Assembly: GCF_003952165.1 (NCBI RefSeq)
Contig: NZ_RXFT01000025.1
Span: forward strand, 1-62,884
Reading direction: 5' to 3'
DNA from: Variovorax guangxiensis
GTDB taxonomy: Bacteria > Pseudomonadota > Gammaproteobacteria > Burkholderiales > Burkholderiaceae_C
DNA: 62,884 nucleotides
Shown here: piece by piece, positions 28,020-38,330 of the stretch
How positions within the stretch are numbered: position 1 is the stretch's first letter
Layout of the letters: each line of letters starts with the position of its first letter
Position numbers and translations under genes: made by a program
Notes under the pieces: generated by a model
What the model saw: the letters and a program-made list of their open reading frames with translations, nothing else
Databases searched by the model: none
What the model was told of the DNA's origin: nothing

Positions 28020-28257
28020 CCGGGGGGAAGAAGGCGACCTCGCAGCCTTCGCTCAGGGCTGCGGCTTCGTCGCTCATGGCCTGGTCGAGCGCCATGCGCA
28101 CCGCCTTGCCGCGCGCCAGCGCGGTGGCGTAGGCGCCGCCCCTGGCGATGAGCTCGTCGCGCAGTGCGGCAAGCGTCTCGGCTCGTGTCTCGACGGCTTC
28201 GCCGCTGCTGGAAAGCGCCTCGCGCACCGAGGCGAAATAACGGACTTGGACTTTCAT
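28006..28257 (-). CDS. moaD: Molybdopterin synthase sulfur carrier subunit MoaD
   Basis: An 83-residue ubiquitin-fold protein ending in the diagnostic Gly-Gly (PPVTGG), whose last carboxylate becomes a thiocarboxylate and donates sulfur in molybdopterin synthesis. The VAFFPPVTGG end and KVQVRYFASVREAL start are typical. It begins 5 bases after moeA and ends inside the 3' end of the convergent DapA-like gene. Confidence 0.93.
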   Translation of the reverse strand: MKVQVRYFASVREALSSSGEAVETRAETLAALRDELIARGGAYATALARGKAVRMALDQAMSDEAAALSEGCEVAFFPPVTGG

Positions 28258-28262
28258 GCGGC

Positions 28263-29549
28263 TCAACCCAACAGCGATGCGAAGGGAATGAATTCGACGA
28301 GCTCGCCCGACTTGATCGTCCTGCCCGCAGGGTTGTCGACCACGCCGTCGCCCCAGACCATCGAGGTGAGCACGCCCGAGCTCTGGTTGGCGAACAGGTC
28401 GAGGCCGCCGGCCGCGTTGCGGCGCACGCGCAGGAACTCGCGGCGCTTGTCGGCGCGGGGCCAGTCGAAGTCGGCGCGCATCCGCACCGCCTCTGGTGCG
28501 ACGCGCGCGGCGCCCTGCAGCGTCAGCAGGAAGGGGCGCACCAGCATCAGGAAGGTGAGGAAGCTCGACACGGGGTTGCCCGGCAGCCCCGTCACGTGAC
28601 AGGCGCCCTGCCCGCTGCTGCGCGCGATGGAGCCGTAGGCGAAGGGCTTGCCGGGCTTCATCGACAGCGACCACAGCTGCAGCTCGCCCAGCGCCTGCAG
28701 CGCGGCGCGGATGTGGTCTTCCTCGCCCACCGAAACGCCGCCGGTCGTGATGATCAGGTCGCTCGCCTCGGCCGCGTCGCGCAGTGCGACGACGGTGGCT
28801 TCGCGGTTGTCGGGCACGATGCCCAGGTCGTTCACCTCGCAACCCAGCCGGTGCAGCAGGGCCCGCATGAAGAAGCGGTTGGAGTTGTAGATGGCGCCGG
28901 GCTTCATCGCATCGGGCGCGACCTCGCCGGGCATCACCAGCTCGTCGCCGGTGGAGAGCATCGCCACGCGCGGCTTGCGCGCGACCTGCAGGCGGTCGAA
29001 GCCGACGCTGGCGGCAAGGCCCAGTGCGGCGGGCGTCAGGCGCTCGCCCTTCCGGAGCACCACGTCGCCGGCGGCCACGTCCTCGCCCGCGCGGCGAATC
29101 CACTGGCCGGCCGCCGGCACGATGGCGATGCGCACCGAGCCCAGGCTGCCTTCCTGCGGCACAGCTGCCGTGTCTTCCTGCATCACGACGGCGTCGGCGC
29201 CCTCGGGAATCTGCGCGCCGGTGAAGATGCGCGCCGCGGTGCCGGGCGCGAGCAGCGTGCCGACGGTGCCGGCGGGAATGCGCTGCGCCACCTTCAGCTC
29301 GGCGCCGGGCGCGGCGCAGTCGGCCACGCGCACGGCGTAGCCGTCCATCGCGCTGTTGTCGCGCGGCGGCACCGTGAGGCCGGAGACGAGGTCCTGCGCG
29401 AGCACACGGCCATCGGCGTCGAAGGTGCCGACACTTTCGGTGGGCAGCACCGGCTGCGCCTTCGCAAGCAGCACCGCGATTGCCTCGTCCAGGGGCATCA
29501 GCGGCGGGCGCGAGGAAGAAGCGGCGAAGGGAACGGGGGAATCAGCCAT
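28263..29549 (-). CDS. moeA: Molybdopterin molybdotransferase MoeA
   Basis: A 428-residue MoeA, which inserts molybdate into adenylylated molybdopterin. Typical segments are DNSAMDGYAVR (domain III start), RIFTGAQIPEGADAVVMQED, VAMLSTGDELV, TTGGVSVGEEDHI and PGKPFAYG. The ATG at 29549 is preferred; a GTG at 29579 in frame is possible. The ATG overlaps the mobB stop by 8 bases, so the two are translationally coupled, and moaD follows 5 bases after its end. Confidence 0.93.
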   Translation of the reverse strand: MADSPVPFAASSSRPPLMPLDEAIAVLLAKAQPVLPTESVGTFDADGRVLAQDLVSGLTVPPRDNSAMDGYAVRVADCAAPGAELKVAQRIPAGTVGTLLAPGTAARIFTGAQIPEGADAVVMQEDTAAVPQEGSLGSVRIAIVPAAGQWIRRAGEDVAAGDVVLRKGERLTPAALGLAASVGFDRLQVARKPRVAMLSTGDELVMPGEVAPDAMKPGAIYNSNRFFMRALLHRLGCEVNDLGIVPDNREATVVALRDAAEASDLIITTGGVSVGEEDHIRAALQALGELQLWSLSMKPGKPFAYGSIARSSGQGACHVTGLPGNPVSSFLTFLMLVRPFLLTLQGAARVAPEAVRMRADFDWPRADKRREFLRVRRNAAGGLDLFANQSSGVLTSMVWGDGVVDNPAGRTIKSGELVEFIPFASLLG

Positions 29550-30087
29550 GGTGATCGGGGTTGTATTCGAAGCGCTCACCGCTGTCGATCAACCACTTCG
29601 CAATGGCCTCGGCGTCGTTGAGGTCGAAGAGCGGTCGCCCGGTGGGCAGCGGCAGGCTGGCCGGCGCATCGGTGGCCACGGCGACGACGAAGGGATCGTC
29701 GGGGTACAGCACGGGCCGCGCCGGCTCGCTCGCCTCGGGCTCGCGCCAAATCTCGATCTTGAGCACGTCGCTGTGCCGGAATCCCTCGACCAGCACCCAG
29801 TCGGCCACCGGGAGCACCTCGGCCAGCAGCTGGTGCACGCTGAGCTCGACAGGCGCCTCGAATTCGCGCATCACGGCAAGCCGCTTGTCGGAGGCGACGA
29901 CCACCTCGAAGGCGCCCGCCTCACGGTGGCGCCAGGTGTCCTTGCCCGGATGGTCGATGTCGAACTTGTGATGCGCATGCTTGACCACCGACACTCGCTG
30001 GCCCAGCCGCTTCAGCGCGGGAATGAGGCACTCGAGCAGCGTGGTCTTGCCCGCGCCGGAGTAGCCGGCGAAACCGACGACCTTCAT
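29542..30087 (-). CDS. mobB: Molybdopterin-guanine dinucleotide biosynthesis adaptor MobB
   Basis: A 181-residue GTP-binding protein. The Walker A motif GYSGAGKTT is at residues 8-16; the KHAHHKFDIDHPGKDTWRHREAG segment is the MobB signature. MobB assists MobA in attaching GMP to Mo-molybdopterin. MobA is not in the window. The gene starts 18 bases after thrC and overlaps moeA, so it belongs to the large leftward operon. Confidence 0.92.
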   Translation of the reverse strand: MKVVGFAGYSGAGKTTLLECLIPALKRLGQRVSVVKHAHHKFDIDHPGKDTWRHREAGAFEVVVASDKRLAVMREFEAPVELSVHQLLAEVLPVADWVLVEGFRHSDVLKIEIWREPEASEPARPVLYPDDPFVVAVATDAPASLPLPTGRPLFDLNDAEAIAKWLIDSGERFEYNPDHHG

Positions 30088-30105
30088 GCGCAGCCCTCGC
30101 CGTGG

Positions 30106-31517
30106 TCAGTCACAGTGTTCCGCGATGTAGGCCTTGACCGCTTCCGCGTCGGCCGGCAGCTTGACGACGCGCTTGGGCAGCGCCTCGATGCCTTCGAACT
30201 TCTTCGGGCGCGCGGGCTCCTCGCCCAGCGCTTCGACCAGCGTGGCCGCGAACTTGATGGGCAGCGCGGTCTCGAGCACCACCATCGGCACGCCGGGGCT
30301 GAGCTGCTCGCGCGCGGCCTTGAGGCCGTCTGCGGTGTGCGGATCGACCAGGGTGGCGAAGCGCTTGTCTGTGTCGCGGATGGTGGCCAGGCGATCAGCA
30401 TGCGTGCTGCGGCCGCTGCGGAAGCCGAAGCGCGCGGCGGCCTGCGCGAATGCCGGGTCGGCGCTCAGGTCGAAGCTGCCGTTCAGGCCCAGGTCGTCCA
30501 CGAAGAGCTTTCGCAGCCTGGCGGGGTCGCGTCCGACCAGGTCGAACACGAAGCGCTCGAAGTTGCTGGCCTTGCTGATGTCCATCGACGGGCTGGAGGT
30601 CTCGTGCGTGTCGACCGCGCCGCGCACGCGGTACACGCCGGTGCGGAAGAACTCGTCGAGCACGTCGTTCTCGTTGGTGGCGACCACCAGCGTCTGGATC
30701 GGCAGGCCCATCATGCGCGCGACGTGGCCCGCGCAGACGTTGCCGAAGTTGCCCGAGGGCACGGTGAAGCTCACCGGCTTGTCGTTGCCCGATGTGGCCT
30801 GGAAGTAGCCCGCGAAGTAATAGACCACCTGCGCCAGCAGGCGCGCCCAGTTGATCGAATTGACCGTGCCGATGCGGTACTTGCGCTTGAAGGCCAGGTC
30901 GTTCGACACTGCCTTGACGATGTCCTGGCAGTCGTCGAACACGCCGGTGATGGCGATGTTGTGGATGTTCGCGTCCTGCAGGCTGAACATCTGCGCCTGC
31001 TGGAACGGGCTCATGCGGCCGTCGGGCGAGGTCATGAAGACGCGCACGCCCTTCTTGCCGCGCATGGCGTACTCGGCCGCGCTGCCGGTGTCGCCGCTGG
31101 TGGCGCCCAGGATGTTGAGTTCGGCGCCGCGGCGGGCCAGTTCGTACTCGAACAGGTTGCCCAGCAACTGCATCGCCATGTCCTTGAAGGCCAGCGTGGG
31201 GCCGTTGGACAGGGCCTCGAGGTACACGCCGTCTTCCAGCTCGCGCAGCGGCACGATCTCGTCGGTGCCGAACACTTCGGCCGTGTAGGTCTTCGCGCAG
31301 ATCGCCTTCAGGTCGGCCGGCGGAATGTCGTCGATGTACAGCGAGAGGATCTCGAAGGCCAGCTCGGCGTACGACAGCTTGCGCCACTTGGCAAGCGTGG
31401 CGGTGTCGACCTGCGGGTATTGCTCGGGCAGGTAGAGGCCGCCATCGGGCGCGAGGCCTTCGAGCAGGATTTCGCAGAAGCGCTTGCGGTCGGGGTGGCC
31501 GCGGGTGCTCAGGTAAT

Positions 31518-31521
<4 letters not shown>
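30106..31521 (-). CDS. thrC: Threonine synthase
   Basis: A 471-residue PLP enzyme that converts O-phosphohomoserine to threonine. The PLP lysine is in LAFKDMAMQ; phosphate- and cofactor-binding loops include GATSGDTGSAAEYA and VPSGNFGN. The long form with MNYLSTRG N-terminus is the proteobacterial ThrC type. The GTG start at 31521 overlaps the hom stop by 4 bases (GTGA), coupling its translation to hom. A GAAG stands before it. Confidence 0.95.
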
Positions 31522-32840
<1,319 letters not shown>

Positions 32841-32863
32841 TGGGAGAGTCGCACTCATGGCGT

Positions 32864-33913
32864 TCAGGGTTTGGATGGGGTGGCGGACGGCTCGGAGAGT
32901 TCCACGCGGGTGACGTAGCGCGGCAGGCTCCAGGCACCGCCCGCGAAGCCGCGGCACATGCCGTCGCCCGCGGCTGCGGTGCGCACGAAGCCCTTGCCGT
33001 CGAAGCTCCAGGTCTCGCTGGACCAGCAGTCGCCGATGCCGCGGCCCTTCATGGAGGAAGTGACGCTGCCGTCCTTCTCGTCGAAATCGCCGTTGGCTTC
33101 GATGGCGACAGGCGCATAGGGCGGCTTGTCGTTGGCGATCCAGAGCAGGCTGGAGTAGTTGTAGGCGCCCATGCCGCAGCCGAAGGACAGCAGCACCTTG
33201 CGATCGGTCAGGCGCGTGACGTTCAGCGACTTGGCGTTGAAGTCTTCGTGATTGTTGCAATCGTCCTTGGCGTCGGACTGCTTCAGCGAGGGGAAGATGC
33301 GCGCGGCCAGCGCGTCGTCGCCGGGCCGGGCCTTCGGCGGCACGACAGCCTTCACGACCGGCGCCGGCACGGGCGGCAGCACCGAGGATTCGGGCTTGCT
33401 CCCGCGGCGCACCAACGCGCCCGGAGTGCCGATGCGGCCCTGGACCTCGTCCATCTTCAGCAGCACGGCATTGAGGCCGGAGAGTGAAAGAACCCACTTC
33501 TGCCCGCCGCGGTCCGTGAGCGTGGCGTCGTCGTTCCTGAGCAGTTCGGGGAGCACAGCGCGGACCTGGTCCTGGTCGAGGCTGGCGGCGCTGTCCTTGA
33601 GACCGGACAAGGTGGCCTTGCCGACCTTGAAGCGCACCGGACCCTTGGCAGGCTTCTCGCCGCCGGTCTGCAGTTCGATCTCGACGGATGTGTCCGGGCC
33701 CGCCTTGCGCGTGATGAGCATCGACACCGGCTCCGTGATGTCCGCGCTTTCAGCCTGGTAGCCGGCGGCACGGCAGGTGCGCGTGTTGTCGCAGGCCAGT
33801 TCCCAGTCGTTGTGCGAGAACGAGACGCCCTCCTTGCCGGCCGCACCAGCGGCTCCAGCGGAAAGCGCGGCGAACGACAGGGCCGCGGCGGCAGCGATGC
33901 GGACGAGGTTCAT
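32864..33913 (-). CDS. DUF1176-family exported protein
   Basis: A 349-residue protein with a signal peptide (about 1-23, ending AGAAG) and the DUF1176 core: NDWELACDNTRTCRAAGYQ at the start, FGCGMGAYNYSS and GDCWSSETWSFDGKGF later, with several conserved Cys that may form disulfides in the periplasm. Family function is unknown. Its ATG overlaps the stop of the aminotransferase gene by 4 bases, and hom begins 23 bases after its end, so it is built into the amino-acid operon although no metabolic link is known. Confidence 0.85.
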   Translation of the reverse strand: MNLVRIAAAAALSFAALSAGAAGAAGKEGVSFSHNDWELACDNTRTCRAAGYQAESADITEPVSMLITRKAGPDTSVEIELQTGGEKPAKGPVRFKVGKATLSGLKDSAASLDQDQVRAVLPELLRNDDATLTDRGGQKWVLSLSGLNAVLLKMDEVQGRIGTPGALVRRGSKPESSVLPPVPAPVVKAVVPPKARPGDDALAARIFPSLKQSDAKDDCNNHEDFNAKSLNVTRLTDRKVLLSFGCGMGAYNYSSLLWIANDKPPYAPVAIEANGDFDEKDGSVTSSMKGRGIGDCWSSETWSFDGKGFVRTAAAGDGMCRGFAGGAWSLPRYVTRVELSEPSATPSKP

Positions 33914-35142
33914 TGGCGCGACTTGCGGCGCAAACGGTACTGCTCCAGGAACTTCGCGATGCGGTTGATGGCCTCGCGCAGGTCGTCCTCATGGGGCAGG
34001 AACACGATGCGGAAGTGGTCGGGCGTCGCCCAGTTGAAGCCGGTGCCCTGCACCAGCATCACGCGGGTTTCCTTCAGCAGCTCGAGGAAGAACTGGCGGT
34101 CGTCCTCGATGGGATAGACCTCCGGATCGAGCTTGGGGAACATGTAGAGCGCAGCGCTTGGCTTGACACAGCTCACCCCCGGAATGGCGGTGATCAGCTC
34201 GTAGGCCAGGTCGCGCTGGCGGCGCAGGCGGCCGCCCTCGCACACGAGGTCGTTGATGCTCTGGTAGCCGCCGAGCGCCGTCTGGATGGCCCACTGGCCC
34301 GGCACGTTGGCGCACAGGCGCATGTTCGAGAGCATGTTCAGGCCCTCTATGTAGTCCTGCGCGCTGCGCTTGTCGCCCGACACCACCAGCCAGCCGGCAC
34401 GGTAGCCGCACGATCGGTAGCTCTTGGACAGCGAATTGAAGGTGAGCGTGAGCACGTCGGTCGACAGGCTGGCGATGGCGGTGTGCTTCACGCCGTCGTA
34501 CAGCACCTTGTCGTAGACCTCGTCGGCGAAGATCACGAGGCCGTGCTCGCGCGCGATGGCCACGATGCTCCTGAGCAGGTCGTCGGAGTACAGCGCGCCG
34601 GTCGGGTTGTTCGGGTTGATGACCACGATGCCCTTGGTGCGCGGCGTGATCTTGGCGCGGATGTCGTCGAGATTCGGCATCCAGCCGTTGGCCTCGTCGC
34701 ACAGGTAATGCACCGGGGTGCCGCCGGAGAGGCTGGTGGAGGCGGTCCACAGCGGGTAGTCGGGGGCCGGAAGCAGCAGCTCGTCGCCGTCGTTGAGCAG
34801 CGCGTTGGTGGACATGGCGATCAGCTCGCTGGCGCCGTTGCCGAGGTAGATGTCGTCGAGGGTGACGCCGGCAACGCCCTGCTTCTGCGTCTCGTGCATC
34901 ACCGCCTTGCGTGCCGCGAAGACGCCCTTGCTGTCCGAATAGCCCGCCGAGGTGGGCAGGTTGCGGATCATGTCCTGCTGGATTTCCTCGGGAGCATCGA
35001 AACCAAACACGGCCAGGTTGCCGATGTTGAGCTTGATGATCTTCTGGCCGTCTTCTTCCATCTGCTTGGCGGCGTCCATGATCGGGCCGCGGATGTCGTA
35101 GAGGACGTTGGCCAGCTTGGCCGATTTCTTGAGCTGCTTCAA
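33910..35142 (-). CDS. AlaA-type glutamate-pyruvate aminotransferase
   Basis: A 410-residue fold-type I PLP aminotransferase, close to AlaA (alanine from pyruvate and glutamate). The PLP lysine is K240 (NSLSKSYRSCGYR), with NPNNPTGALYS and FADEVYDKVLYDG before it. The start is taken as the TTG at 35142: a GGGAGG ribosome site precedes it, and the sequence then lines up with AlaA from the KQLKKSAKLANVLYDIRGP region on, putting the PLP lysine at the AlaA position. The longer frame from 35211 has no family resemblance. Head of the seven-gene operon to moaD. Confidence 0.9.
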   Translation of the reverse strand: MKQLKKSAKLANVLYDIRGPIMDAAKQMEEDGQKIIKLNIGNLAVFGFDAPEEIQQDMIRNLPTSAGYSDSKGVFAARKAVMHETQKQGVAGVTLDDIYLGNGASELIAMSTNALLNDGDELLLPAPDYPLWTASTSLSGGTPVHYLCDEANGWMPNLDDIRAKITPRTKGIVVINPNNPTGALYSDDLLRSIVAIAREHGLVIFADEVYDKVLYDGVKHTAIASLSTDVLTLTFNSLSKSYRSCGYRAGWLVVSGDKRSAQDYIEGLNMLSNMRLCANVPGQWAIQTALGGYQSINDLVCEGGRLRRQRDLAYELITAIPGVSCVKPSAALYMFPKLDPEVYPIEDDRQFFLELLKETRVMLVQGTGFNWATPDHFRIVFLPHEDDLREAINRIAKFLEQYRLRRKSRQ

Positions 35143-35252
35143 AGGGCCCTCCCGGGCGCGGGTTAGAGTTTGCTTACGCGGAATCAAAGGCCCTTGCGAG
35201 CCCCGTGGCACTAGGGAAAACCTATAATTTGACCACAGTTCCCAGTGCCCAG

Positions 35253-35636
35253 ATGAAGCTACAGCCCGACAAATCCGACGCTCAGTCTCTCACCGCACAC
35301 GGTCCCGGCTGGGTGGCGATCAACAACGAAAAGGTCGAGGGCAGCGTGGTGGTCGGCTCGCGCGGCGAGCGCTTCGAATGGAATTGTTCGAGCTTCGACC
35401 AGATCGGCCCCGAACATTTCGCGCAATTGGCATCGCTGGGCGCCGAATTGATCATCTTCGGCAGCGGAAACCGGATCCGCTTCCCCCAGCCAGTCTGGCT
35501 CAAGCCGCTGATGGCCCAGCGCACCGGCGTGGAGACCATGGACACCGCGGCAGCCTGCCGGACCTACAACATCCTGGCCGGCGAAGGCCGGCACGTGATC
35601 GCCGCCCTCCTCGTGGAGAGCCCCGTGGGTGGCTGA
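35253..35636 (+). CDS. Mth938-like domain protein
   Basis: A 127-residue protein of the Mth938-like (DUF498/NDUFAF3) family, a small alpha/beta fold; a eukaryotic relative assists complex I assembly, while bacterial roles are unclear. The segments GWVAINNEKVEGSVVV and LGAELIIFGSGNRIRFP are typical. The ATG at 35253 is chosen as the family start; a TATAAT (35223-35228) lies just upstream. Divergent from the aminotransferase operon; the Bcp gene follows after 147 bases. Confidence 0.85.
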   Translation: MKLQPDKSDAQSLTAHGPGWVAINNEKVEGSVVVGSRGERFEWNCSSFDQIGPEHFAQLASLGAELIIFGSGNRIRFPQPVWLKPLMAQRTGVETMDTAAACRTYNILAGEGRHVIAALLVESPVGG

Positions 35637-35783
35637 TGGGTGTTTTCGGGGTAAAATACCGGGTTGCGAACAGGCCGGCTACCCCAAAGTTAGCAACGAC
35701 CAATCCTCCACTCTTTGAGCAAGCCCGGTGCGAAACGGGGCGAGAGGGCTCAGGAGCGGAATCTAACGGAGAAAACAAGTTTC

Positions 35784-36260
35784 ATGGCGATCGTTGTCAA
35801 CAAACCCATTCCTGAATTCGACGCCAACGCCACGGGCGGCATCAAGGTCTCGAATACCTCGCATCTCGGCCACGTGCTGGTCATGTATTTTTACCCGAAA
35901 GATAACACTCCGGGCTGCACCACCGAAGCGATGCAGTTCCGCGACCGTTACAAGGATTTCGAGAAAGCCGGCGCCACGGTCTTCGGCGTGTCCCGCGACA
36001 ACATGAAGTCGCACGACGAATTCAAGGCCAAGCTCGAGCTGCCCTTCGAGCTCATCGCCGACACCGAGGAAAAGATGTGCCACATGTTCGGCGTGGTCAA
36101 GAACAAGATCATGTACGGCAAGAAGGTCAAGGGCATCGAGCGCAGCACCTTCCTGATCGGCGCCGACGGCATCCTGAAGGCCGAATGGCGCGGGCTCAAG
36201 GTCCCCGGCCATGTCGACGACGTGCTCAAGGCCGTCAAGGCCCTCAAGAAGGCTGCCTGA
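35784..36260 (+). CDS. bcp: Bcp/PrxQ-type thioredoxin-dependent peroxiredoxin
   Basis: A 158-residue peroxiredoxin that reduces hydrogen peroxide and organic hydroperoxides. The peroxidatic Cys is C45 (TPGCTTEAMQFRD). In E. coli Bcp the resolving Cys sits five residues later; here that place is M50, so the enzyme is either 1-Cys or uses the other Cys in KMCHMFG. A GGAG ribosome site is 15 bases upstream of the ATG. PhoH lies downstream after a terminator. Confidence 0.92.
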   Translation: MAIVVNKPIPEFDANATGGIKVSNTSHLGHVLVMYFYPKDNTPGCTTEAMQFRDRYKDFEKAGATVFGVSRDNMKSHDEFKAKLELPFELIADTEEKMCHMFGVVKNKIMYGKKVKGIERSTFLIGADGILKAEWRGLKVPGHVDDVLKAVKALKKAA

Positions 36261-36406
36261 GAGCCTTCCGGCGAGCCGGCGGCGCGCTTTTCCGCTCTGG
36301 CGTGGGAAATGCCCCACGCGGTGCGTAAAGAGCTCCCGGCGCGTCATCCGCGGTGTGCATAATGGCCTCATGCCGTTGAGCTCCACGACCGCATCCTCCG
36401 AACAAA

Positions 36407-36434
36407 GCCGCCTTGGTCTTCAGGCGGCTTTTTC
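36407..36434 (+). terminator. Intrinsic terminator between bcp and phoH
   Basis: Stem GCCGCC/GGCGGC (36407-36412, 36423-36428) with a 10-base loop, followed by a T run. It lies about 147 bases after bcp and 38 before phoH. The distance from bcp and a CATAAT at 36356 leave room for a short separate transcript ending here. Confidence 0.75.
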
Positions 36435-36471
36435 GTTTTCTGGTTCCCACTTCCTGCGAGCGATCTGACAC

Positions 36472-38253
36472 ATGCCACTGCCCCCCGCCCCCACGAAACG
36501 CGCTGCATTGCTCTCCCCGGACGCACTCGATGCGCCCGCCCGGTCCTCGCACCGGGGCTCGCGCCGTTCCGGTGATTCGCGTGCCGACGAAGCCGCGGCG
36601 CGCAGCCCGCAGCCGCTGGAACTGTTCGACAGCGTCGGCGCCGAGAGCGCCGGCGGTGCCACCGCCGTGCGCCCTGCCCGCCGGACCAGGTCGAAAGCAA
36701 CGCCCGCCCCCGTGAGCGCGCCGGCGCCCCAGGCACTCATCCAGGTCGAGACCAAGGCCCCGGCCGCCGAACCTGCTGCGGCTCCTGCAGTGGCAGCGGC
36801 GCCGCAGGCCCCTGCGCGCGCCAAGCGCAGCAAATCCACCGGCCCGGCCAAGCTGTTCGTGCTCGACACCAACGTGCTGCTGCACGATCCGATGTGCCTC
36901 TTCCGCTTCGAAGAGCACGACATCTTCCTGCCGATGATCGTGCTGGAGGAACTCGACGGCCACAAGAAGGGCACGACCGAAGTCGCCCGCAACGGCCGCC
37001 AGACCAGCCGCACGCTCGACGCCCTGGCCGCCGCCCAGGACGCCGACATCGACAAGGGCCTGAAGCTCGACACCACCGGCCACCGCGAAGCCGGCGGCCG
37101 CCTGTTCTTCCAGACCGCCCCGCTCGACTATTCGCTGCCGATGAGCCTGCCCCAGGGCAAGGCCGACAACCAGATCCTCGGCGTGGTGCACGCGCTGCGC
37201 GACGAGTACGCCAAGGACCGTCCGGGCCAGCCCAAGCGGGAAGTCGTGCTGGTGTCGAAGGACATCAACATGCGCGTCAAGGCGCGCGCGCTGGGCCTGG
37301 CCGCCGACGATTACCAGAACGACAAGACGCTGGAAGACGGCGACCTGCTCTACGCCGGCTCGCTCGCCCTGCCTGCCGACTTCTGGACTCGCCAGAGCAA
37401 GACCGTCGAGAGCTGGCAAAGCGGCAGCAGCACCTTCTACCGGATCAGCGGCCCGCTGGTGCCCAACCTGTACATCAACCAGTTCGTGTACTTCGAGGCT
37501 CCGGGCGAACCGAGCATGTACGCCCGCGTCACCGAGATCCGCGACAAGACCGCGGTGCTCAAGACGCTGAAGGACTACAGCTCCGGCAAGAACGCCGTGT
37601 GGGGCGTGAACACGCGCAACCGCGAGCAGAACTTCGCGATGAACCTGCTGATGGACCCGGAGATCGACTTCGTCACGCTGACCGGCACCGCCGGCACCGG
37701 CAAGACCCTGATGGCGCTGGCCTCCGGCCTCACGCAGGTGCTGGACGACCGCCGCTACACCGAGATCATCATGACCCGCGCCACCGTGAGCGTGGGCGAG
37801 GACATCGGCTTCCTGCCCGGCACCGAAGAGGAGAAGATGGGGCCCTGGATGGGCGCGCTCGACGACAACCTCGAGTTCCTGGCCAAGGGTGACGGCGGCG
37901 GCGCCGGCGAGTGGGGCCGCGCGGCCACCAACGAGCTGATCCGCAGCCGCATCAAGGTCAAGAGCATGAACTTCATGCGCGGGCGCACCTTCCTCAACAA
38001 GTACGTGATCATCGACGAGGCACAGAACCTCACGCCCAAGCAGATGAAGACGCTGATCACCCGCGCCGGCCCCGGCACGAAGATCATCTGCATGGGCAAC
38101 CTGGCGCAGATCGACACGCCGTACCTCACTGAAGGCTCCTCGGGCCTGACCTTCGCGGTCGACAAGTTCAAGGGCTGGCCGCACGGCGGGCACATCACAC
38201 TGGCGCGCGGCGAACGCTCGCGCCTGGCCGATTTCGCCAGCGACGTGCTCTGA
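36472..38253 (+). CDS. PhoH-family ATPase with N-terminal PIN domain
   Basis: A 593-residue protein: a disordered Ala/Pro/Arg-rich N-terminus (about 1-122), a PIN nuclease domain (about 126-260, with LFVLDTNVLLHDP and its first acidic residue D132), a linker, and a PhoH/RecA-like ATPase with Walker A GTAGTGKT (405-412) and Walker B YVIIDEAQN. PIN-PhoH proteins (PhoH2, YlaK) act as ATP-driven RNA-unwinding ribonucleases. The ATG at 36472 is supported by the frame, though the long low-complexity N-terminus means a later start is possible. Two hairpins end the gene. Confidence 0.9.
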   Translation: MPLPPAPTKRAALLSPDALDAPARSSHRGSRRSGDSRADEAAARSPQPLELFDSVGAESAGGATAVRPARRTRSKATPAPVSAPAPQALIQVETKAPAAEPAAAPAVAAAPQAPARAKRSKSTGPAKLFVLDTNVLLHDPMCLFRFEEHDIFLPMIVLEELDGHKKGTTEVARNGRQTSRTLDALAAAQDADIDKGLKLDTTGHREAGGRLFFQTAPLDYSLPMSLPQGKADNQILGVVHALRDEYAKDRPGQPKREVVLVSKDINMRVKARALGLAADDYQNDKTLEDGDLLYAGSLALPADFWTRQSKTVESWQSGSSTFYRISGPLVPNLYINQFVYFEAPGEPSMYARVTEIRDKTAVLKTLKDYSSGKNAVWGVNTRNREQNFAMNLLMDPEIDFVTLTGTAGTGKTLMALASGLTQVLDDRRYTEIIMTRATVSVGEDIGFLPGTEEEKMGPWMGALDDNLEFLAKGDGGGAGEWGRAATNELIRSRIKVKSMNFMRGRTFLNKYVIIDEAQNLTPKQMKTLITRAGPGTKIICMGNLAQIDTPYLTEGSSGLTFAVDKFKGWPHGGHITLARGERSRLADFASDVL

Positions 38254-38256
38254 CCC

Positions 38257-38315
38257 TCCGGGGCAGCGCCCCGGACAAGCCCGTGCATGCTCCCCGAGCA
38301 GCGCGGGCTTTTTTC
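38257..38315 (+). terminator. Double hairpin terminator after phoH
   Basis: First TCCGGGGC/GCCCCGGA (38257-38275, 3-base loop), then AGCCCGTGC/GCGCGGGCT (38278-38309) followed by a T run. The second has the form of an intrinsic terminator for phoH. Confidence 0.8.
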
Positions 38316-38330
38316 ATCCGTGGTGACAGG

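Noticed and set aside
36370..36468. 32-codon frame before phoH as a leader peptide
   Set aside because: It runs through the terminator, has no ribosome site and no regulatory codon pattern.
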